Positions 1 through 10,014 of a stretch of DNA of 64,000 nucleotides are shown piece by piece. Origin of the DNA: Eriocheir sinensis. Lineage: Eukaryota > Arthropoda > Malacostraca > Decapoda > Varunidae. Each line of letters opens with the position of its first letter. The stretch's first letter is position 1. The stretch covers positions 79,501 to 143,500 of the forward strand of contig NW_026111663.1 in NCBI RefSeq assembly GCF_024679095.1, written 5' to 3'. The notes under the pieces were generated by a model that was not told the origin of the DNA, searched no databases, and saw only the letters and a list, made by a program, of their open reading frames with translations. The position numbers and the translations under genes were made by a program.

Positions 1-270
1 TTTTTTATTACAAACTCTCCATAAGATATCTTTTACGCCTCTCCAATGTACATTTCAGTATTTTATTATTTCACTCATTCATATAATTCTTACTTCTGTT
101 TACCATTGCGCCGTCTTACAAGCCGTGAACTATAACTAAATGCAAGGAAACAGGAACGTGGGAAAGAAAGAAAAGAACGTTTGTGTTTTCTGCTACTCTT
201 TATTTCTTCCTTAACTATATACAACTTAGGACGGTATGCCACTCAGTCCTATATGCTGCTACTAATTTGA
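1..270. repeat. Start of the repeat unit: 3' flank of gene A
   Basis: The same sequence recurs at about 12050-12320 and about 51664-51930, which marks the start of the unit as defined here. On the minus strand it is the far 3' flank of gene A. A reverse-complement poly(A) signal (TTTATT on the plus strand, 199-204) is the first one I see downstream of the gene A stop, about 714 nt away. No coding potential is visible. Confidence 0.75.
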
Positions 271-597
271 AAGGTTACATACAAGCTCGCAAACTAACCT
301 CTTTGTCTATCTACTCCGGTAATCATTTTTAAGAAGACATACAAACGCGGATATTAACCTCTGTATCTTCCTACTCTGGTCATATTTTTAAGATTACATA
401 TAAACTTGCAAATTAGCCTCTCTCTCTATCTATTCTTCTGGTTATTGCAAAAAATACATACAAACTCACGAATCAACCTCTCTATTTATCTACTCTGGTA
501 ATTATTTTATAAGATTACATAATTATAAAGTCGCAAACTTACATGTCTGTCTACTCTGGCAATTACTTTCAAAATTACATACAGACTCGCAAATTTA

Positions 598-659
<62 letters not shown>

Positions 660-710
660 GCTAATTATTGTAAAGATTAAATACACTCGCGAATTTATCT
701 CTATCTCCCA
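270..710. repeat. Degenerate minisatellite of about 60 bp units, with a (TC)n core
   Basis: About six or seven diverged units follow one another, each with the pattern 'attacatacaaactcgcaaa', then 'ttaacctctctatctatc', then 'tactctggtaat'. The unit at 590-660 has expanded into a pure (TC)n run at about 601-655. The copy at about 51940-52340 carries the same units but only a short (TC)n at about 52267-52283, so the dinucleotide expansion is local to this copy. The Arg/Glu-repeat frame on the minus strand here is just the (TC)n run read as codons. Confidence 0.75.
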
Positions 711-917
711 CACACACCTAATTTAAGATGATCACAATTCTGTAATAAAAAAATACTAATGCAATACTGATGGTGACACAAACACGAGCTGCCACACATT
801 CTAAACGAGAGACAGTGAAGTACAAAGTCTTAATAAGAGTCCGAAACGTTTGGTGATGTCTTGTGTCCAACGCTTCAGGTCAACGGAGCATCAAGTAGCC
901 AGTCAGTTCGCTTCGCC

Positions 918-2443
918 TCACTTCGCCGTCTTCCCCTCCTCCGCCGCCTCCTCCTCTTCCAGTATGGGCGCCAGCGTCTCCCTGGGACTCACGGGCATCC
1001 CACCGCGTGCCTCCATTTCCTCCACCTAAAAGGAAGAAAAAAGATGCTATTAATAACACGAGTAAAGAGTGTACTGTTAGGGAAAGAAGAGTATCTGCTA
1101 TGGTGTAAATAAACCGCTAAAAATAAGTGCGTACCTACAGGAAGGCAATAAAGCTGTGAAATAACTACCGGTAAATCTTAAATAAATATCAATGCTGTGA
1201 AATGATTATCTAAAACTAAGTAAACAGTAATGCCGTGAAATAAATATTTAAAACGAAACGTGGCCACACACACACACACACACACACACACATTCGTAAC
1301 ACTAACTAAACTACCGTGAAATAACTAAACTAAATAAATGATAAAAAGATGTGAAATAATAACGAAACAAACAATGCGGTGAAATAAAGTAAATAATCTC
1401 AATAAAGCCAAAACGAGCCTACTCACCAAATTCTGCAGCCGCTTCAGTCCCTCCTCGCAGCCAACACACGTCATCGGTGTGCTCCTCGGAACCTCATCCT
1501 CGGGAATACACGTCCTGTCCACAGTGTCCAGCCCCTGCCGCAACCTCTCCAGCACGGGGGAGGCCTGGCTGGGGGAGGGGGGGCTGCGAAGTAACCTGAT
1601 GGACCGCTGGGGTGTCATGGTACTACCGTTGGGAGAAGTGCTCGAGGGTGAATATGGGGTACGGGGATGTGTTGGGGTCTGGGCTGGAGACGTGGGATGG
1701 AGAGGCTGTGCCGGTGATGAGGGTGATATGGGATGTAGGGGAAGGCTGGGGGAAGACGGGGAATGAACCTTAGAGCAAAATGTGTACGGGGGAGGCGCAG
1801 ACGAGGCACTGGGAGACTCAGGGGCAGCAGGGACATGGGTCGAGTCTTCAGGGGTCGGTGAAGTAGTAGCAGCAGGCGTAGGGTAACAGGAAGAGCCAGC
1901 AGGGATGACGTAGTGGTGAAAGGCCCCTGAGATGAGCCGCGGGTAGTAGACGTTATGCGTCCAGCGAAGACACGGGGCCCCGGGGGTAGTCTCCTGGCCC
2001 CGGGGTTGTGGCACTCGGTTCCGGCACTGTCCCGCCTCGTCGTCGAACTCCTCCATCCACTCGTCATCGTACTCGTCGCGGCGGAAGTACCTCTGAAGGG
2101 CAAAAGAAGTAGAGGTAGAGATATTATTGTGGTAGTAGGATTAGTAGCAGCAGCCTAATGGTGGTTGATGCAGTAAAATAATATATAATTGTAAAAGTAA
2201 TGGTCTAAGATATATATTAAGTGTAGTAATCGTAGTAGTAGTAATGAATAAAGAAAGAAAATACACAAATCCTTCAAAAAACAGACCAGATAAATCCACT
2301 GAGGAAGAAAAATAACAAAACTTCTAAAACTAAATAAGCTTGTTACAGTGAGTTACCTTCAGTTTGTCGCACAGCCGAATCAACAGGAACAGCAGCCCCA
2401 CAAACAGCGCCAGGCCTATCAACGCCACCGCCACCGCCTCCAT
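918..2443 (-). CDS. Gene A: single-pass membrane protein with Pro/Ser-rich region and CxxC motif (unrecognised family)
   Basis: Hand-assembled three-exon gene: exon 1 2443-2357, exon 2 2092-1427, exon 3 1025-918 (stop TGA at 920-918), 861 nt, 286 residues. Introns are GT-AG and phase 0; donors are AAG|GTAACT and TTG|GTGAGT, acceptors TTCAG and TTTTAG. The start has G at -3 and +4. Exon 1 (29 residues) is one hydrophobic helix, followed by a basic stretch (KLKRYFRR), so by the positive-inside rule the rest is probably cytosolic. Exon 2 begins acidic, then is rich in Pro, Ser and Thr (roughly residues 70-200) and ends with a predicted helix and CVGCEEGL. Exon 3 contains EEMEARGG and an acidic end (EEEE). 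Intron 2 holds a (CA)n tract (1265-1292). Function unknown; it resembles gene B (10015-11324) in plan and motif. Assembly from splice signals is inference; RNA support would settle it. Confidence 0.68.
1265..1292. repeat. (CA)n microsatellite in gene A intron 2
   Basis: Pure CA dinucleotide tract lying inside the predicted second intron of gene A. The copy of the gene at 52543-54086 has a longer tract at about 52915-52946, as expected for a polymorphic microsatellite. Confidence 0.9.
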
Positions 2444-2589
2444 CGCCAGCTGACTGATGGTAGGTGTGGAGAGACTGAGGGACTCGAGACGGAGGTATGA
2501 CTCGCTACTGATGGAGGGAAGGCGGAAGAGGTATGGAGATGTAGAGCACAGCGTTTGGTCTGCTCTCCTCGACGCCAGAAGCTACAGTG

Positions 2590-3017
2590 ACGGATGACCT
2601 TATCTATCTGCTTGGATTAAGAAGGACCCACCTCCTGACCCCCCCTTCCTTTGACCTCTCCTTCCTACCTCCCAGCTCAAACATTTTTCTCACCCCCTCT
2701 TCTTCATATCCTCTATCTACTTCACTACCTCCCTCTCCTTTCCTTCCCCCTTTACCTCTCTCTCTTTTCTCCGCCTCTCCTTTCCTCATTTCGCTGTTTA
2801 ATCCCCTACCCCTTCCCCCCATCCGCCCACCCTCCCTCTCCCCCATTTTCAATCTTTACCTCACCTACTCCCTATACTCCTCCCCTTTATCCCTTCTTCC
2901 CCTCCTACCCCATTCTTCTCTCTCCCTCTCTGGTTCTGATTCACCTGACCTTACCTGACGCAACCCACCTCATCCACACCTTTCTGTCTTCCTGCCCTGA
3001 CCTTACTGTTAATTACC

Positions 3018-3018
<1 letters not shown>
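2590..3018. repeat. Pyrimidine-rich low-complexity tract upstream of gene A
   Basis: Over about 400 bp the plus strand is nearly all C and T (repeating CTCCCTCTCC, CCTTTACCTC and similar), with strong strand asymmetry. It recurs at about 46080-46440, 54240-54655, and inverted at about 14705-15117. Long Pro/Leu/Ser frames on one strand and Gly/Glu/Arg frames on the other come from composition, not from genes. It lies upstream of the gene A start, so it may overlap regulatory DNA, but I see no convincing promoter motif. Confidence 0.8.
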
Positions 3019-3063
<45 letters not shown>

Positions 3064-3093
3064 CTGGTAACAGTATCTTGTGTTCCTAACTTC

Positions 3094-3145
<52 letters not shown>

Positions 3146-3161
3146 ATTATTATTATTATTA
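3018..3161. repeat. (CA)n followed by (ATT)n microsatellites
   Basis: A (CA)n run at about 3018-3060 is followed after about 35 bp by an interrupted (ATT)n run at about 3096-3161. The pair is kept in every copy of this spacer (about 46444-46560, 54660-54760, and inverted at 14570-14703), but the lengths differ greatly. Length variation between copies makes this a useful marker of the duplicated units. Confidence 0.9.
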
Positions 3162-3952
3162 TACTGTTCTGCTTTACTTGTTTTATTCTATTATTTCTTT
3201 CTATTTTATTGTTATGCTGTTTTCTTACTGGTTTTGATTTACCTGTTCTAGTTTGTCCCCTTTATTCCTTTTATTTGTTTATTTATTCTTTTATTTATTT
3301 CTTTTAACTTTATTTCTCTCATATTCTCTCACCTTATCACTAATTCCCTTCATCCACCTTCATTATCATATCCCTCCTCCTCCTCTCATTCAATCTCCCT
3401 TACATTTATCTCATATCATACTTTCCTTTTACTTATATTTTTTTATCATTTAGTTTATCCAGTCACCTTATTCCTCTATTCTTTCACCCAACTTGCAATC
3501 TCCTTCCTCTACCCTTTATTTATTATCTCCACTCCTCTTCCTCTCTTCCATATTCCTACACTTGTTTTTTTTATCAATTTTCTTCTACTTGTATTTTTTC
3601 CCCTCGTTTAGTTTCCCCAGTCACCTTATTTCTCTATCCTTTCACCCCACAAGTAGGTTAATCTCCCCTCCTCTACCTGTCATTATCTTCCCTCCTCCTC
3701 CTTTTATTCATATTCTCCCATATTTTCTTATTTGGTAACTTTCTTCCTCTATTTTTATCATTTACTTTTCTCAGTCACATTATTTCTCACCCCACCAGCA
3801 TGTTTTAAGATTAATGTGAAGTATATATTGCTAATTCTTATCTTTATTTATTTATTTGGAGAGGATATGTTTTAGCAAAGGATGTTCCGCAAAGAGTCTA
3901 ATGTGCTTCTTATATATGGTTTCTTTTTTTGGCAAAGGAGGCAGTTAAGAAC
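3162..3952. repeat. AT- and T-rich spacer of the repeat unit
   Basis: A T-rich spacer rich in TTTATT, CCTCCTCCT and similar words, present also at about 46560-47540 and 54760-55544 and inverted at 13641-14570. No gene is visible. The copies at 46560 and 13641 contain about 275 bp more (see 46757-47030). The last 90 bp (3863-3952) are missing from the 46-51 kb unit together with the CR1-like element that follows. Confidence 0.75.
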
Positions 3953-4140
3953 ATAAGAACATAGAACATAGGGAAACTGCAAGAGGCCGGGTGGCCTACA
4001 CAGGGCAGCTCCAGAATCCCCCCCACTACTCACGGTGGGTGAGGTGTAGTTACAGGGGTTACAGGTAGAGGCTTGATCCTCGTTATACCGGCGGTACTAG
4101 GCACGCATCCAGTACCCCGTCACCTTACTGTACCCACACC

Positions 4141-7020
4141 TCACTGCCACCTGTCGTCCTCGTCCATGTAGCTATCCAGTCTACTCTTAAAACAAGCTAT
4201 CGTCCCTGCACTAACTATGTGATTGCTGAGTCTATTCCATTCCCCCACCACCCTATTACTAAACCAATGCTTGCCTATATCTCTCCTAAATATATACTTT
4301 TCTAATTTAAATCCATTATTGCGAGTTCTATCCTGTTGGCTAATTTTCAGTACTTTACTTATATCGCCTTTGTTGTAACCCTTGACCCATTTGAATACTT
4401 CTATCAGATCTCCCCGCACTCTTCGTCTCTCTAGTGAATGTAAGTTTAGATGTTTCAGCCTATTTTGATATGGGAGGTTCCTCAGCCCCTGAATCATCTT
4501 GGTCATCCTCCTCTGAACTGATTCTAGCAAGCTGATGTCCATTCTGTAGTGTGGGCACCAAAACTAGACAGCATAATCTAAGTGTGGCCTAACTAACGCT
4601 AAACAGAGTCTGAGGATGACCTCTGCACTCCTTTTGGTTACCGTCCTGTTAATAAAGCCTAATACCCTGTTAGCCCTATTCCTCGCACTAATACATTGCT
4701 TCCTTAGTTTTAGGTCAGAGTTCATTAACACTCCCAAATCCCTTTCACACTCAGACCTGCCTATCGCTGTGGAGTCTAAACTATACCCGTGTAATGGGTT
4801 GCGTGTTCCTACACTAAGCACGCTACACTTGGTGTTGTTAAAATTCATCTGCCATTTCTCTGACCAAGCTGACAGTTTGTTGAGATCCTCCTGCAGTGCT
4901 CTAGCATCCTCCCCTGTCCTAATAGTGCGTCCTATTTTGGTGTCATCTGCAAATTTACCTATGTCACTAGTTATCCCATTGTCTATATCATTGATGTAGA
5001 TAATGAATAGAAGGGGGCCTAAAACTGAACCTTGAGGAACCCCACTGGTAACATTACCCCATTCGGATTTTTTACCGTTAATAGTAACCCTCTGTTTCCT
5101 GTCGCTAATCCACGCCTTAATCCAATCAAATACCTTCCCTCTTATCCCATGAGCCCTGACTTTATTTAACAGTCTCTGGTGAGGTACCTTATCGAAAGCC
5201 TTACTAAAATCAAGATAAACCACATCATAGCTCTCATTATTGTCAGCTGCCTCGTACACTCTATTGTAAAATAATATAAGATTAGTGAGGCACGACTTTC
5301 CTTTAGTAAACCCATGCTCGTGAATTAAACTATGTCTGTCTATATGGTCCCTAATACTATCAACTATTATTGACTCAATCATTTTACCTATAACTGACGT
5401 CAAACTAATCGGCCTATAGTTCTCCATAGAAGATTTGTCTCCCTTCTTAGATATTGGAATAACGTGTGCCTGCCTCCATGAAACAGGCACCACCCCTGTG
5501 TCTAGTGATTTCCTAAATACTTCAGTTAACTGCCCACTTATTTCAGTTACGCATTCCTTTATTACCCTGGGGAAAAGTTCATCTGGCCCTGGCCCCTTGG
5601 TGACTTAAATCTATCTATCTGTCTAATCATGAGCTCCCTACTTATGTTGATGTCGGTTAATTCTTCTACCTCTTCTCCCCTGTAGATCTGTTCTCCCTGA
5701 GAACCTTTCTTTGGTAAATACATTTAAGAAATATCTATTTAACGCCTCGCTCATATCCTCATCACTATCAATCAGTGATTCGCCTGACTTAAGCGGCCCT
5801 ATCTTATCCCTAACTTTGGTCTTATAAAGCTGAAAGAAGCCCTTTGGATTGGTCTTTTGCTTCCCTGGCAATTCTAATCTTATAATTACGTTTTACCATA
5901 CGTGTGTTTTTCTTTACTGCTTTAGCTAAATTGTTGTAACTATCCCTTAGGTGAGTTTCCCCCCTTTTAATTCCAACATATAGTCTTCTTTTCCTTCCTA
6001 TTTCAGTTTTTAGCCTGTCTGTCATCCATCTCGGGTAATTACCTGTTGACCTGACTTCCCTGTGAGATATAAACTGTTTCTGTCATAATTTAATCTCCCT
6101 GACCAGACTATTGTACTCACCCTCCAAGCTACTGACCTGACTAGTGACCTCACCAGAGATTACCGCCCCTCCCTGCTCTGGGTCCTGACCTACTTCTGAT
6201 CTCACTCCCCTAAGCCTTTCCAGCTGTTTTCTTAACCCCTCGTAGTCTGCCTTCCTGAAGTCAGGTATTAATGTGTTGTTACTGCTGACTCTATCCTCCC
6301 ATTTAATATTAAATCTAATTTCCTTATGATCACTGTTACCTAATGAATCCCCAACCTCAATGTTGCTTATTATGTCCTCTCTATTAGTTAACAACAAATC
6401 CAAAATATTTTCTTCCCTCGTTGGTGTTCTAATTAACTGCTTAAGGAAACTATCCTGTATCACATCTAACAAATCCTGTGCCTCTTGGTCTCCGGATAAA
6501 GTATCCCACTCTATGTTCCTATAATTGAAATCCCCAATTACACACACATTCCTATATCTTGACGCCCTACTAATTTCTTGTAAAGGGTTGGCTACTGTCC
6601 CTGGTAAGGTTGGGCGGTCTGTAAAGTACTCCGATGACAAGCTTCTCCTTCCTACCTATTGTTTCTACCCAGAGGGATTCTGTTTTGCTATCTTCCTTAA
6701 TTGAGTTGTTAATGACACTTAAGATTGTTCCTGACGAAGAGTGCGACCCCACCCCCCTTCCTGCCTATTCGGTCTTGGTGGAATAACTTATACCCTTCAA
6801 TCTCTAATTCTGGGAGAAAGTGTCTGTCTGCAGAGTTTATCCATGGCTCTGTGATCGCTATCATATCAAATTTCTCTACGCACGCCTTTCCCCTCAATAA
6901 ATCTATCTTATTCCTAATAGTTCTACTGTTTGTATAGTACACATTTAGACCTACCCCTTGCCTTACCCTGCAGCCGCTATTGTTATTACTACATTTAGTG
7001 CTCCCACTTGGTATTGCCAT
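4141..7020 (-). pseudogene. ORF2 (endonuclease-reverse transcriptase) of CR1-like family 1, broken
   Basis: The endonuclease starts at the ATG at 7020 (NVYYTNSR, then AITEPWIN), continues with GDFNYRNIEW and NSDHKEI, and is followed by a linker domain. RT motifs are [35 protein letters not shown] and the catalytic FADDTKIG (about 4930-4955). The C-terminal domain runs to the stop at 4141. The frame is split into at least six pieces by frameshifts and stops. One is a simple nonsense change near 4565, where Gln of VQFW has become TAG. Catalytic residues remain, but the gene cannot make a full protein. It would normally nick the target and reverse-transcribe the element RNA. Confidence 0.9.
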
Positions 7021-7037
7021 CTTAGGCCCCTTCTTAC

Positions 7038-7743
7038 TTACCCTAAAAAACCCTGCAGGGCCCCCAATCCACGTTCAAGGTCGTCAGACAAGATATGTAC
7101 CCCCTCCCATGAAAGGTGAACCCCGTCCCTCTGGTATAGGTGGTTCTTGCCAAAGAAACTGTCCCAGGCGTCGACAAATTTCCATCCATTGGCTTTGCAA
7201 TAATCTGCCAACCTGCAGTTTAAATGCAATAGCCCTGGACATCCAAATGGCACCAACCCGCCGCCTTGGCAGAACCCCACACACCACAGGAGCCCCGCCT
7301 TTGGTCGTAATTCTTCGAATGGCCTCAATGTAGCGACGCAGGAGCTGCTCACTACCTAACCTGCCTATGTCGTTCCATCCCACCCTCAGGCAGACGACGG
7401 GTTTGACTCCCTCGCCTGAAATGCACGACACTACCCTGTCGCTGACATCCTTAATCCCCGCCCCAGGAAAACACACCCTGGTCCTACGTGTCCTATCTTT
7501 AGCACAGAAGGCCCTATCTAACAACCTGACCTGGCTATCCCCAACAACCAAAATATTACCTCTGGGCAGGGATTTGTCATCTGCCCTCCTCTCCTTCACT
7601 CCCTCCCTCAGCTCAGAGAGAGCCTGGAAGGAGTTGCGGCACTCCACACCCGCAGGATTGGTCCTCTTCAGCTCTAAGCAGTTGCCATGGCTCTTCACTA
7701 CCTGCCAGCCCCCATCTTGTGACGGTGTACTGTGTACGTTCAA
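7038..7743 (-). pseudogene. ORF1 with SGNH (GDSL-like) esterase fold, CR1-like family 1, frameshifted
   Basis: The first block is GDSQVRLLD, then GWNDIGR, with LRRYIEAIRR and VCGVLPRRR following. After a frameshift near 7222-7226 the last block DGVHLSWEGV appears. These match blocks I, III and V of SGNH hydrolases (Ser in GDS, Asn in GxND, Asp/His in DGxH), a fold known from CR1-type ORF1 proteins. Compared with the copy at 61351-61911 there is one extra A in 'ttaaatgc', which breaks this copy. ORF1 ends 17 bp before the ORF2 ATG. No N-terminal zinc finger is seen, unlike families 2 and 3, which fits a 5' truncation. Confidence 0.85.
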
Positions 7744-7779
7744 AGGCTATAAATAAAGGCATAGATAAAATGTAAGATA

Positions 7780-8104
7780 CAAAAAAAGCCTCTACCCTCT
7801 TCCTCCTCCACCATCACCTTCCTCCTTCATCTTGCTTCCCATCTACCTTCCTCTTCCACTTCCTCCTCGTCACCTTCATTCTCTGCCTATTGCTCCCCAT
7901 CCACCTTCCTTGTCTTCCACTTGCTCCCCATTCACCTTCCACCTCCCTCCTCTTCCTCTTGTTCTTCTTTTACCTTCCTCCTCCTCCACTATTGCCCACT
8001 TCCTGCTCCTCTTCCACTTGCTGCCCATTCTCCTTCCTTATCGTCCACTTGCTACTCATCCATCTTCCACCTGCTCCCCATTCTCCTTCCTCCTTTCATT
8101 TCAT
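7780..8104. repeat. Pyrimidine-rich minisatellite (CTTCCACTTGCTCCCCATT-type units)
   Basis: Tandem, degenerate units built on 'ccacttgctccccattcacctt', plus-strand pyrimidine-rich. Copies with different unit numbers are at about 47545-47870 and 62085-62340. Overlapping Ser/Leu/Pro frames in all three frames are compositional. It sits between the 5' end of the CR1-like element and the next retroelement fragment. Confidence 0.8.
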
Positions 8105-8863
8105 TTCTAGGGGACTCGCTGAGGGCCACCCTTGGGTGGCATGCTATGCGGGGGTTGTGCGGTGGATTCAAGGCCCAGGACAGGATTGGATAAGGGTTAG
8201 GATGAGGAAAGGTATTGGGACATGGTGAAGGGCCAGGATTAGGGAGATAATGATTGATAATCCTATTCCTAAATGTGTCAAGAGTGGGACTATTAACTAC
8301 ATGAGATGGGAGATGATTCCACTCTTGGATGCTGCGGGGAGAGAATGAATATTTGAATATACTAGTGTTAGGCTGATAAGTGTGGTATTTAAGGTTGTGG
8401 CTGCCTCTAGTGGATCGTGTAGTTGTCGGGCGTAAATAAGTGTCTTTGTTTATGCCTTCTAAATTGTTTGTGATTTTATATAGCATTTGTTGTCTGTGTA
8501 TGGGTCTAATTTTATGTTGAGCAAAGTGATTGATGTGGAGTGCCTGCAATCACGTCTGGCCCATCTTGCAGCTTTGTTTTGTATGGCCTCTAATTTATTT
8601 ATGTTATTGTTAGTGTGTGGGTCCCAGACGGTGTCACAATGTTCTATGTGTGGCCGAACGAGTGTCTTGTATGCAAGAATTTTGATGTTTGTGTTACACC
8701 TGCTAAGGTTCCTACGCAGGAACCCCAGGGCTCTGTGAGCTTTGGCCCTGATGCTGCTGACGTGTGTGTTCCACCGCATGTCTGCTGAGATGTGTACGCC
8801 CCAGTATTTCAGAAAAAAATTAGGTATCCCATTTATCTTACCTGGCCATATTTCCTTGTCCAC
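8105..8863 (-). pseudogene. RT C-terminal fragment of another non-LTR retrotransposon
   Basis: On the minus strand the deduced protein reads HISADMRWNTHVSSI, ALGFLRRNLSRC, YKTLVRPHIEHCDTVWDPH, EAIQNKAARWARRD and, in the next frame, SFSPRSIQEWNHLPSHVV. These are the conserved landmarks after the RT active site in jockey/CR1-type elements. The polymerase motifs themselves are missing. Copies are at 47871-48598 and 62340-62929. Compared with the last one, a block (the SLATRRQ region) is missing here, so this copy is internally deleted. The exact clade is not assigned. Confidence 0.85.
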
Positions 8864-9530
8864 CAGAAACTAAAATAGGGCACCACAATAGTTTCTTCCC
8901 ATTTTATTCTTTACTTCTCCATCCAAAAAGTTAAGATAAGTACCAGAATTTTTCCCAAACCCCTCCATCAAAGTAAAAACAGGTACCCCATTTTTTTCCA
9001 CTCCTTCTCCATCAAAAGTTTATCCAATCCCGCTTTTCTTTCCCTTTCCATCAAAAAAGTTAAAAGATGCACCTTCCCCATTTTTTCCAACTTTTATTTC
9101 TTACCTTCACCAACCAAAAAGTCAGAATAAGTACCACATTTTTTTTCAACGCCCTTTTCTTCTTTCCTTCTCCATCCAAAAAGATATAAGGCCGTTACAA
9201 CAAGGAACCACTAACTTCACCCCTCTTCTTTTTCCACTTCCATCCCCCTCTTGCTCTACATTCACTCGTATACACTTCCCTTCCTCCTGCTCTCCATTCC
9301 TTTTCACCGCCCTCTTCTCTTCCTTCACCTTCCTCATCACCCACCTGCTCCCCATTCAGCCTCATCTTCCTTCCATCCACCTTCTTCCTCTTCCATTTCC
9401 CCCTCATTCACCGCCCCATATGCAGGTACCCCATTTTTTTCTTACCTTCTCCATCCAAAAAGCGAATAAGTACCGCATTTTTTCCCAACCCTTATTTTTC
9501 ATTCTTTCTCCATGATAAAAGAACCACTAT
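8864..9530. repeat. Degenerate minisatellite (CTCCATCAAAAAGTTAAAA-type units)
   Basis: Units of roughly 50-65 bp repeat with the pattern 'tttccttctccatcaaaaagt', then 'taaaataagtaccacatttt', then 'ttcccaaccc'. They are interrupted at about 9195-9425 by a pyrimidine-rich stretch. The same array is at about 48600-49290 and 63095-63640. There is no coding evidence; the Lys/Arg/Glu frames on the minus strand are shadows. Confidence 0.75.
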
Positions 9531-9625
9531 CTATTTCCACAGCCCATCTTTCTTTCCCTCTCCATCAGCAAACAGTAAAAACAGGCACGAGTCAAACACA
9601 ATGATAAATAGATAAAAAAACAAGC

Positions 9626-9631
9626 TTTATT
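9626..9631 (-). promoter_or_regulatory. Putative poly(A) signal of gene B
   Basis: AATAAA on the minus strand (TTTATT on plus), about 384 nt downstream of the gene B stop. It is conserved in the copies at 49390-49395 and 63756-63761, each embedded in 'caagctttatttttacc'. Assignment is by position only. Confidence 0.45.
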
Positions 9632-10014
9632 TTTACCTTCAAGGACAATAAAACTTAACCCTCATGGAAGGCACAACAGGAAACGGTCTCAGAACATACA
9701 TTTCATTACCAAAACCTTTATCTTAGACCTACAATTAATCTCATACCTACAAATTAATCTCCCACTCACCTATACATTATCACATCTCTAGAAATTCATT
9801 CCATACATACAAATTTTTTATCATATAACTACAATTTTATCTTATCTTACAAATCTATCTTCGCTGCAACATTATTTCATCTATTTTTTTTATATCCTTA
9901 CAATCTTATCTCATCTCTATATTTATAAGTCCTAATTTAACCTCCAGCCGAACAATCCTTAAACAATACAATAAATAAGTAATAAAATAATCTTCGTTGG
10001 GTAGCGAACGTGTC
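9632..10014. other. AT-rich 3' flank of gene B, no gene seen
   Basis: AT-rich DNA between the gene B stop and its candidate poly(A) signal, probably 3' UTR. It holds repeated 'ctacaaattaatctc'-like words. The copy at 49396-49669 is shorter by about 100 bp in the middle, and the window's last 240 bp are a third copy. Confidence 0.5.

Larger units (their letters stand above)
3953..7750 (-). mobile_element. CR1-like non-LTR retrotransposon, family 1 (5'-truncated, inactive)
   Basis: The element lies on the minus strand with its 3' end at the left. The 3' end is a short tandem repeat of TATGTTCT type (plus strand 'aagaacataagaacata', about 3953-3972), as expected for CR1-like elements that end in short repeats rather than poly(A). 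Going 5', the order is RT C-terminal domain, RT, endonuclease, then an SGNH-type ORF1. The ORF1 N-terminus seems absent, so the element is probably 5'-truncated near 7750. A closely related copy is at 55545-62040. No clear target-site duplication was found. Confidence 0.85.

Noticed and set aside
507..713. 68-codon minus frame with Arg-Glu repeats
   Set aside because: It is the (TC)n tract read as codons; the other unit copy lacks it.
1479..1766. Plus frame antisense to gene A exon 2
   Set aside because: Shadow of the GC-rich exon; not kept in the second gene A copy because of a small change near 53252.
918..2443. Reading gene A as a retrotransposon accessory gene
   Set aside because: It has introns with clean splice sites, a membrane exon and a paralogue with the same plan, and lies outside the element borders.
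2587..3070. Overlapping Pro/Leu/Ser plus frames and a Gly/Glu/Arg minus frame (repeated at 14618-15128, 46068-46352, 54176-54695)
   Set aside because: Composition of the pyrimidine tract keeps several frames open at once; none has a domain, and all differ between unit copies.
4616..4999. Plus frame of 127 codons antisense to RT (also 13095-13472, 56205-56489, 38024-38599)
   Set aside because: Always opposite a clear reverse transcriptase with FADD motif; a shadow.
7780..8104. CRISPR-like array
   Set aside because: Units are degenerate and contiguous with no unique spacers, and the genome is eukaryotic.
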